From CAVUCH01 sp963739995 (GTDB lineage Bacteria; Acidobacteriota; Vicinamibacteria; Vicinamibacterales; JAENWD01), in the NCBI GenBank assembly GCA_963739995.1, contig CAVUCH010000019.1, positions 62,001-126,000 of the forward strand: DNA of 64,000 nucleotides. Direction: 5' to 3'. Below are positions 57,131 through 64,000 of this stretch, one piece after another. Every line of letters starts with the position of its first letter. The stretch's first letter is position 1. A program made the translations under genes and the position numbers. A model generated the notes under the pieces. That model was not told the DNA's origin. It did not search any database and was given only the letters and a program-made list of their open reading frames with translations.

Positions 57131-58072
57131 TCAGTCGCGCCCCGACGGCAAGGGCGCGCCCGCGGGCGCATCGCCACCGGTGGACGCCCGTTGATCGAAC
57201 AGGCCGAGGCGGCTCGAGAGCAGATACGCGACTGCCGCCGAGAGGATGAACCCGGCGCCCAGCGCCAGCGCGAGGATCCCGATGGCCCACAGACCTTGCG
57301 CGATGTCAGGGATGGCGCGGCTGCTGATGAACAGCAGTCCGACCCCGCCGAGTGCGAGCACCACGCCCGCCTGCACCGACCAGAGGACGCGGTTCAGGGG
57401 CGCTCCGAGAGGGCGTGACGCGGGGTCGAGCGCGATGGGCGCCGATTCGAGGAAGCGCCGCCCGGCGGGCGTCTGCATGTACGCGAGCAGATCCTCCTGG
57501 CTGGTCAGGCGATCGAGGAGCTTCGTGTGTGTTTCGGTCTGGACCCTGGTGAGCCGAACCCAGCGGCGGTAATCCATCAGGGTGCGCACGAGCCACACGA
57601 GGACACCGGTGACCAGCAGCATCACGGTCATCACCATGAGGCCCTGCATCACGTTTTCCCACATGCGCAGGGCGGTCGCCTGCGGATTCCGGTCCCACGG
57701 CGACTCGTGGGCCGTGCCGACGTAGTACGCAGGGTTGTGCGCCACCTCGGGATGCTGCGCCAGAAAGCTGGCCAGCTCGGGGTACGGGGCCAGGTAATCG
57801 GCGTCGGTCAGCAGCGTCGGATCGAGCCGCAGCACATTGCCGAGCGAGGGCGGATGCCGGTTGAGCATCTCGAGCAGTTGCGCGCGGGTCTGATCGGCAT
57901 CCGCAGGGTTCGCCGGCGGTGTGGGAGCGGGCGCGGCCGCGGCGGCAGCGGGAGCGCCGGCAGCCGGGCTGCCCGTCGCAGAAGAGGGTGCTGGTCCCTG
58001 TGCCAGCGGGAACGCCGAGGCAATCACGACCGCGAGAGCCGTCGCCGCCGCCTGTCTGAGGATCGCGATCAT
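57131..58072 (-). CDS. Hypothetical membrane protein (upstream of sigma factor)
   Basis: This 313-residue protein has an N-terminal signal-like segment, an alanine/proline-rich linker, a DPTLLTDADYLAPYPELASFL region and three or four transmembrane helices (GLMVMTVMLLVTGVLVWLVR, AGVVLALGGVGLLFI, GLWAIGILALALGAGFIL). There is no known family that I can name. It may be a sensor or regulator for the adjoining sigma/anti-sigma pair, since the spacing suggests one operon. The ATG at 58072 is the start. A heptamer array lies immediately upstream. Confidence 0.75.
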   Translation of the reverse strand: MIAILRQAAATALAVVIASAFPLAQGPAPSSATGSPAAGAPAAAAAAPAPTPPANPADADQTRAQLLEMLNRHPPSLGNVLRLDPTLLTDADYLAPYPELASFLAQHPEVAHNPAYYVGTAHESPWDRNPQATALRMWENVMQGLMVMTVMLLVTGVLVWLVRTLMDYRRWVRLTRVQTETHTKLLDRLTSQEDLLAYMQTPAGRRFLESAPIALDPASRPLGAPLNRVLWSVQAGVVLALGGVGLLFISSRAIPDIAQGLWAIGILALALGAGFILSAAVAYLLSSRLGLFDQRASTGGDAPAGAPLPSGRD

Positions 58073-58178
58073 ACGTGGGTGCTCCGCGGCCCATGGGCGC
58101 CTCGCGACAGGCGAGGGCTCGAACGTGGCCTACACCCGGTAATACGCAGGAGACCGCCCGGGGTTATCAGGCGGGGGC

Positions 58179-58391
58179 AGTGGGCGGTGGGCGGTGGGCG
58201 GTCGGCGGTGGGCGGTCGGCGGTGGGCAGGAGGCGGTAGGCGGTGGGCGGTGGGCGGTCGGCGGTGGGCAGTAGGCGGTGGGCAGTGGGCGGTGGGCGGT
58301 CGGTGTGCCTTGTGCACGCCCACCGCATCCTGCCCCGCCTACCGCCTACCGCCCACCGCCTACCGCCTACCGCCTACCGCCCACCGCCCAC
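58179..58391. repeat. ACCGCCY heptamer array C, inverted
   Basis: The left arm (58179-58302) is built of GGTGGGC/GGTAGGC/GGTCGGC-like units; the right arm (58334-58391) has the complementary ACCGCCY units. The arms are inverted with a 31-bp spacer containing GGTGTGCCTTGTGCACGCCC, itself a small hairpin. Large secondary structures are expected in RNA or single-stranded DNA. It separates the DUF1080 gene from the hypothetical membrane protein gene. Confidence 0.85.
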
Positions 58392-58401
58392 TGTCAGGGA
58401 T

Positions 58402-59109
58402 TCACTGCGGTGCGGGCGTCGCCTGTTCCGCGGTCCCGGGCGGCAGCTCGAGGATCCGGATGTTCCGGAAGTGGATCTCGCCGCCCTCGGACTCGAGGCA
58501 CAGGTACCCCTTCTTCTTCGTGGATCGCGAGATGCCGTTGACGAACTTCCCGTTCACCGCGAGCTTGATGACGCCGTCCACCGCCACCACATCGTAGGTG
58601 TTCCACTGCCCTCTGCCCTTCGCGCGGTTCTCGATCGACTTGCTGCGCTCGCCGCGCGGGTTGTCGGGCGCGGTCGTCACTCCGCCGACACCGAACAGCT
58701 CGCCGTGCACGTACGCGATCGGGGGCGTCACGCCATCCTTCCTGTTCAGGTTTGGCCACTCGAGCTCCAGCATCTGCACCTCGACGCCGTTCGGCAGGCG
58801 GCTCTCGGGATCGGGCTCGGCGTCGCTCCAGACAAAGACGCCGGAGTTGCCGCCGGGCTCCATGTGCATCCACTCGATGTGGAGCACGAAATTTTCGTAC
58901 TGCTTCGCGCTGCGCATCACGCCGATCGGACGGCCCGAGCAGACGAGGACGCCTTTCCGGGCCTTCCACGTCTCGGGCGCGGTGTTGACGTTTACCCACC
59001 CGGTGAGGTCCCGGCCGTTGAACAACTCGTCGAAGCGTGGGAGGTCCTGGGCGCCTGCGCCCATCGACAGCAGAACCACGAGCGCTGAGCCGAGAGCGAT
59101 CTGCTTCAT
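58402..59109 (-). CDS. Secreted DUF1080-family (3-keto-disaccharide hydrolase-like) protein
   Basis: This 235-residue protein has a signal peptide (MKQIALGSALVVLLSMGAGA) and a concanavalin-like jelly-roll domain typical of DUF1080: FDELFNGRDLTGWVNVN, WKARKGVLVCSG, YENFVLHIEWM, GGNSGVFVWSD, NTYDVVAVDGVIKLAVNGKFVN and IHFRNIRILEL. Some members hydrolyse 3-keto-glycosides; others have unknown roles in glycan degradation. The ATG at 59109 is the start. Directly divergent from the FAD oxidoreductase gene, which could form the 3-keto substrate; the pairing is inference. Confidence 0.85.
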   Translation of the reverse strand: MKQIALGSALVVLLSMGAGAQDLPRFDELFNGRDLTGWVNVNTAPETWKARKGVLVCSGRPIGVMRSAKQYENFVLHIEWMHMEPGGNSGVFVWSDAEPDPESRLPNGVEVQMLELEWPNLNRKDGVTPPIAYVHGELFGVGGVTTAPDNPRGERSKSIENRAKGRGQWNTYDVVAVDGVIKLAVNGKFVNGISRSTKKKGYLCLESEGGEIHFRNIRILELPPGTAEQATPAPQ

Positions 59110-59170
59110 AGGGCGGTAGTATGCTGCGGCTGCCGCTTTTCGGACCCATCAACCCTCAAATGAGGTACCG

Positions 59171-60589
59171 ATGCCCTTTCGCTCCGATCCCACCCGTCGC
59201 GACGTTCTGAAGCTTGGCGCCGCAACCGCCGTGGCACCGTTCACCGGACTGGTGCCGCGCGCATCCCGTCGCGTGATCGTCGCTGGCGGCGGCATCGGCG
59301 GCCTGTGCTGCGCGTACGAGCTGATGCGCCGCGGCCACGATGTCGTCGTGCTCGAGGCCTCCGACCGCACGGGGGGTCACGTGTACACGCATCGACAGGG
59401 GCTGGCCGACGGCCTGTACGTGGATGCCGGCGCGGAGCAGTTCACGATCCCGGGCTACGAGCGATACCGCGAGTACGTCCGCGAGTTCGACTTGCCGTTT
59501 CTCTACTACCCGCGGCGCGAGCACGTCGTGCGGTGGATCTCGGGGCGCATGTACACCGAGGAGATGCTGCGGGACCGGCAGGTACTGCAGGAGCTCGGGT
59601 TCAACGCCCGCGAGATGGCTGTGCTCGCCGAGTCGCCGCTGCCCGAGCTGCCCTGGCTGTACTACCGGCCCTACGTCGACCAGTTCGCCGACGAGTACAA
59701 GCCGTTCGATGCCAGGCTCGATCACCTCGATGCGATGACGCTCTCACAGTTGCTGCAGAAGGACGGGGCCTCACAGCGCGCGCTGGCGCTGTTCGGCGGT
59801 GGCGGATCAGCGCTGCAGGCCGTGTGGCAGGCGGCCATCCTGAAGAAGCGGGGCGTGCCGCTGTTCCCACCGAAGGTCTACCGGCTGAAGGGCGGAAACC
59901 AGATCCTGCCAGATACTTTCGCGGCGAAGCTGGGGGATCGCGTGCGGATGAAGAGTCCGGTCACCAGGATTGAGCACTCCCGTGACTCCGTGCGCGTGCA
60001 CTGCCGCACCGAAGGGGGGTCCGTGCCGGTGGATGGCGACTATCTCGTGTGCGCGATGTCGGCCGTCATGCTGAGCCAGATCGAAGTGTCTCCGGCGTTC
60101 CCGCCAGCCAAGGCGTACGCCGTCAACCACGTGCCGTACTACTTCGACAGCCGGGTCATCCTGCAGTCGCGCACCCGCTTCTGGGTGCGCGATGGTGTCA
60201 GCCCCAACATGGAGTTCGGCGACCCGGCGCTGGTCCACGCATGGAGCACGGGAGAAGACGTCGACACGACCCGCGGCCTGGTGGTGGGCACCGCAGAGGG
60301 CGCGGGGTCCGCTGACGCGGCGCTGAAAGCGTACCGCCGGCACTATCCCGGGAAGTCCGAGGACATCGAGCACACCGATCTCGTCGTCTGGGCCGCCAAC
60401 CCCTGGGCGTCGGCCTGCGAGCGCACTTCTTACGGCCCTGGCGAACTGCGGAAGTTCTGGCCGACGCTGATCGAGCCCGAAGGGCGTGTCCACTTCGTCG
60501 GCGCCTACGCCGACAACCTCAACTGGGGGATGGAAGCGGCCACCCGTTCAGCGAACCGCGTCGCCGAGGCGATACACGGGGCGGTCTGA
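59171..60589 (+). CDS. Tat-exported FAD-dependent oxidoreductase (amine-oxidase-like)
   Basis: This 472-residue flavoprotein has a twin-arginine signal (TRRDVLKLGAATAVA) and a Rossmann motif VIVAGGGIGGLCCAYEL, with the acidic residue in VVVLEASDR and the GGHVYTHRQGL loop that binds FAD. The C-terminal end has GRVHFVGAYADNLNWGMEAA, the usual FAD-binding finale. It is exported folded with its cofactor. Its substrate is unknown; relatives act on amines, protoporphyrin or sugars. It diverges from the DUF1080 gene with 61 bp between. The ATG at 59171 has GAGGTACCG upstream. A strong hairpin (60597-60627) follows. Confidence 0.85.
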   Translation: MPFRSDPTRRDVLKLGAATAVAPFTGLVPRASRRVIVAGGGIGGLCCAYELMRRGHDVVVLEASDRTGGHVYTHRQGLADGLYVDAGAEQFTIPGYERYREYVREFDLPFLYYPRREHVVRWISGRMYTEEMLRDRQVLQELGFNAREMAVLAESPLPELPWLYYRPYVDQFADEYKPFDARLDHLDAMTLSQLLQKDGASQRALALFGGGGSALQAVWQAAILKKRGVPLFPPKVYRLKGGNQILPDTFAAKLGDRVRMKSPVTRIEHSRDSVRVHCRTEGGSVPVDGDYLVCAMSAVMLSQIEVSPAFPPAKAYAVNHVPYYFDSRVILQSRTRFWVRDGVSPNMEFGDPALVHAWSTGEDVDTTRGLVVGTAEGAGSADAALKAYRRHYPGKSEDIEHTDLVVWAANPWASACERTSYGPGELRKFWPTLIEPEGRVHFVGAYADNLNWGMEAATRSANRVAEAIHGAV

Positions 60590-60596
60590 CCTCACA

Positions 60597-60627
60597 GGTG
60601 GGCGGCGGGCGGCGTTCGCCGCCCACC
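60597..60627. terminator. Hairpin after the FAD-oxidoreductase gene
   Basis: GGTGGGCGGCG (60597-60607) pairs with CGCCGCCCACC (60617-60627) around a 9-base loop. It lies 8 bases after the stop codon. There is no T-run, but the position and an 11-bp stem fit a terminator. Confidence 0.5.
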
Positions 60628-60823
60628 CGGCGCCGGCAGCTGGTGCAAAACGGTGAGTTCACACGCATATTCATGTTGACGTGCGCCCCGTGCTGCTGGT
60701 ATTACCAGTGCGACATTTGCCGCGCGCTTGCGCCCGGCAGCATACGTCGAGGGCTAGACGGCATGTCCACCGCGCCGGAGCCCCGGCGCTGTTTGCTCAC
60801 TCACCTGTCCCGGAGCAAGGCCG

Positions 60824-63800
60824 ATGCGTAGAGTCCGCCGACTGGAACTTGTGTTCGTGCTCGTCGTTTCCCTCCTGACACCCTTAGGGGCGTCTGCCCA
60901 GACCGTCAACGGCGCCATCATCGGCGTGGTCAAGGACACGAGCGGCGCCATCGTGCCCGACGTGGCCGTCACGCTGCGCAACGTCGCCCGCGACGAGATG
61001 GTGGGCACCACCGTCACGGACGCCGAGGGCAACTACGCGTTCCGCAACCTGCCGCCTGCGACGTACGAGGTGCAGGCCACAAAGGACGGCTTCAGCCCCG
61101 TGTCGCTGCCCGACGTCGTGGTCACGCTCGGCCAGCAGCTGCGTGTCGATGTCGATCTCAAGGCGGGCGGGGTGGCCGAGACCGTGGAGGTGACTGGGGG
61201 TTCGTCAGTGCTCGGCACGACCGCCACCCAGGAGCACGGCATCGCGCCCGAGACGCTCAACCAGCTGCCGCTGCTTTTCGGCACCGGACCGCGCGCGGCC
61301 GCGACGTTTGCGCTGCTCATGCCCGGCGTGAGCACCGGTGCAGGCAACAACGCGTTCGACGCGCGCGTCAACGGCGGCCTGCAGTCGGGCGACGAAGCGT
61401 CGGTCGATGGCGTCAGCATGCAGCAGGGCTTCATGAGCCAGGGCGGCATGGTGTCGATTCTCCAGGACTTCCCGATGTCGCCCGACATGGTCAGCCAGAT
61501 CAAGGTGCTGACGTCCGGCTATGCTCCCGAGTATGGCTCCTCGACCGGCGGCCAGATCATGGCGGTCACCAAGTCCGGCGGCAGCAAGTTCCACGGCTCC
61601 GCCTTCGAGTTCCACCAGGATAATTCCCTCACGGCAACCCAGTGGGGCGGCGAGAAGGCCACGTTCAACAAGAACAACTTCGGCGCCAACATCGGGGGAC
61701 CCATCGCGGTGCCCGGCCTCACCACCGACAAGTGGAAGAGCTTTTTCTACTTCGACATCGAGGGGTACCGGCAGCTGGGAGGCGCGTCTCGGGAGGTGCT
61801 CTCGATTCCGTCGATGCAGGAGCGCCAGGGCGATTTCCGCGACTGGCGCGACCCCAGCGGCAACCTGATCCCGATTTACGACCCCGCCACGCTGCGCCCC
61901 GACGGCAGGGGCGGCTTCATCAAGGATCAGTTCATGGGCTGCGACGGGAACACGCCCAACGTGATCTGTCCCGACCGCATCAACCCGCTCGTGGCGCCGT
62001 GGCTGGCGGCGCTGCCCACGCCGACGAGCCCCGGGGCGCTCAACAACTTCCTGGCGCCGCCTATCCCCGACACCATTCTGGGGGATAGCAACTACTACAT
62101 GGGCCGGGTGGACGTGCAGGCGGGCAGCAATCACGTGTTCGCGAGCTTCTGGCACCAGCGGGCGCCGGCGAAGTTCTACTCACAGCTGCCGCAGGCGATT
62201 GCCACCGAGACGTATTCCGACCCACAGAATTCGTGGGTGAACCGGATGAACTTCGACAAGATCCTCACGTCCACCCTCGTCAACCACATGGCAGCCGGCT
62301 ACTTGAACCGGAACGAAGGGTACGGCTGCATCAATCAGGATTTCGCGGGCGATTTCCCGCAGATCGCAGGCGTGGCCGGCAACAACGTGCCGCCGACGCT
62401 GGTAATGGACGAGTTCGAAGATTTCGGGTGCAACGCCGGTGTGAACGTCGGGAACATCACCACGCGCCCGACCTTCATCGTGAACGACGCGGTCACGTGG
62501 GTGAAGAGCACGCACACGCTCAAGGTCGGCATGGAATGGCGCAAGATCATGGGCAACATCCACGCGAACGGCAACGAGGCCGGCACGTTCACGTTCGGCC
62601 GTGGTGCTACGAGCATCCTGGGAGTCAACTCGGGAAGTCCCGTGGCCAGCCTCCTGCTGGGGGCCGCCGACAGCGCAAACGTGGCGTATCGGTCGGTGCC
62701 CAGTTGGTATGCCCGGCAGCACGCCTGGATCCTGCACGCGGGCGATACCTGGCGCGTCAACGACAAGGTGACGGTGGACTACGGCCTCCGGTGGGATTAC
62801 TACTCGCCCTCGTCCGAGAAGTATGACCGCATGTCATTCTTCGATCCGACTGGCGCCAACCCGGGCGCGGGTGGCCGTGCTGGCCGGATTGCCTTCGCGG
62901 GCGATGCTTACGGCGAGGCCAGCTACGGCGCGCGGTACCCGGAGAAGGACTGGTATGGCGGCTTCGCCCCCCGGCTCGGCACCGTCTACTCGCTCAACGA
63001 CAAGACGGTGCTTCGCGGCGGCTGGGGGATCTTCTACACCCAGGCGTTCTACCCCGGGTGGGGCGGCGGCATCAGCCAGTTCGGGTTCTCGAATGATCCA
63101 AGCGTTAGCAGTGGCCTTGGTGGGATCGACCCCGCCATGTACCTGAACGAGGGGTTTCCAATTGGCAACTTCTCGCTGCCGCCCGACATCCGTTCGGACT
63201 ATAAGAACGGGCAGGATCTCTTCGTTGGCCAGATAAACGGGACGGGCTATCGCCCGATCGAATCCAACAAGCGGCCCTACTCGCACCAGTGGAACATCAC
63301 AGTGGACCGCGAGCTTGGCCGCCAGTTCTCGGTGAGCGTCGCATACGTCGGCAGCGCCGGCCGCCGGCTGCCGTCGAACATCGAGCCGCTGAACGCCATC
63401 GACCCGAGCCACCTCTCGCTCGGCGACCGGTTGAACGACGTCTTTCAGCCCGGAATGACCTCACTGAACGGCGTCCCGCTGCCCTACCCGGGCTGGGTCG
63501 AGCAGATGACTGCGTGCGACGCGTCAGTCGCACAGGCGCTGCGGCCGTATCCGCAGTACTGCGACAACCTGCAGGGGTTGAACGAGAACGTCGGCCGGTC
63601 GCATTACAACTCGATGCAGCTGAAGCTCGAGAAGCGGTTCTCACAGGGTGTCTACGGCCTCGTGTCGTACACGCTCTCGAAATTGAAGGAGAGCGCGGAT
63701 CCCAACACCCAGCGAGGGGCCAGCGATGATCCTCAGCGCCGTCATCTCGCCGTTCCAACGCGACCGGCAGTATACGGTCTCGCAGAGTGACACGCCCCAC

Positions 63801-64000
63801 GTCTTCTCGGCGGCGCTCGTGTACGAGCTGCCTTTCGGTACGGGCAAGCGATTCGTAGACACCAGCAGCGCCGTGGTGAACGCGCTGGTCAGCGGCTGGC
63901 AGCTCAGCACCATCTACAAGTTCCAGTCTGCCCCACCGATGTATTTCCGGTCGTCAGAGTTCTGCAACGTGCCCGGTCAGTTCCGCGCGGCCTGCATCCC
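60824..64000 (+). CDS. Oar-like TonB-dependent receptor, frameshifted and cut by window edge
   Basis: This receptor of more than 1,050 residues starts with MRRVRRLELVFVLVVSLLTP and a signal peptide (ends GASAQ). A carboxypeptidase-regulatory-like domain follows (GVVKDTSGAIVPDVAVTLRN), then a plug (SVDGVSMQQGFMSQGGMVS) and a barrel (DTWRVNDKVTVDYGLRWDYYSP, VRGGW-like turns). It continues past the window. Around 63710-63725 the frame breaks; before it the reading is KLKESADPNTQRG, afterwards MILSAVISPFQRDRQYTVSQ and YELPFGTGKRF. The start ATG at 60824 has GGAGCAAGGCC upstream. It is a distant relative of the receptor at 11083-14377; its own substrate is unknown because no glycan genes adjoin it. 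Confidence 0.88.

Overview
The window looks like a chromosomal segment of an acidobacterium, most likely of the Vicinamibacteria type (subgroup 6). The evidence is high GC with GTG/ATG starts, three very large MacB/FtsX-type permeases of the acidobacterial 'ADOP' class with a PadR regulator, Oar-like TonB-dependent receptors with a carboxypeptidase-regulatory N-terminus, a PEP-CTERM protein, many secreted glycoside hydrolases, and DinB-like proteins. I saw no rRNA, tRNA, phage or insertion-sequence transposase. The class-level placement is inference from gene content.

Positions 1-19750 form a coherent L-rhamnoside utilisation locus. Ten minus-strand genes read from about 18.3 kb down to the left edge: rhamnose mutarotase, secreted GH78 alpha-L-rhamnosidase, TonB-dependent receptor, secreted TPR protein, L-fucose/L-arabinose-isomerase-like protein, RhaT symporter, a clan-A (GH39-like) glycosidase, a second GH78-like protein, bifunctional rhamnulose-phosphate aldolase/lactaldehyde dehydrogenase, and the start of a rhamnose isomerase. 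A divergent plus-strand regulator joins an IclR-like DNA-binding head to a sugar-binding-protein body. Together these would import rhamno-oligosaccharides, trim off rhamnose, transport, epimerise, isomerise and split it.

Positions 19.7-32.1 kb hold scattered genes: a catalase-like protein, M28 aminopeptidase, DUF4870-like membrane protein, SGNH hydrolase, DinB-like protein, class-C beta-lactamase-type hydrolase, a lone ADOP permease and a TolB-like propeller protein. Positions 32.5-37.2 kb carry a small ribbon-helix-helix candidate, a large secreted PQQ-type sugar dehydrogenase with Ig/PA14 modules, and a sugar-phosphate isomerase/epimerase. Positions 37.4-43.7 kb are a PadR-ADOP-cytochrome P460-ADOP cluster. 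Positions 44-48 kb have a PEP-CTERM matrixin, an AmpG-like transporter, and a BNR-repeat protein paired with a MoaD/ThiS-like protein. Positions 48-54.6 kb contain a glycosyltransferase plus glycogen-debranching-type hydrolase, a repeat-bearing secreted protein and a two-component system whose genes face each other. Positions 54.8-60.6 kb include an ECF sigma/anti-sigma unit, DinB, a DUF1080 protein and a Tat-exported FAD oxidoreductase; a second TonB-dependent receptor runs off the right edge.

Two features cut across everything. First, at least eight otherwise well-conserved genes are broken by about thirteen one- or two-base frameshifts, several in homopolymer runs, which points to consensus errors at least as much as to gene decay. 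Second, the intergenic space holds several unusual repeat families: two copies of a roughly 165-bp element with terminal inverted repeats, three ACCGCCY heptamer arrays (one forming a large inverted repeat), and a four-copy 26-bp palindromic cluster.
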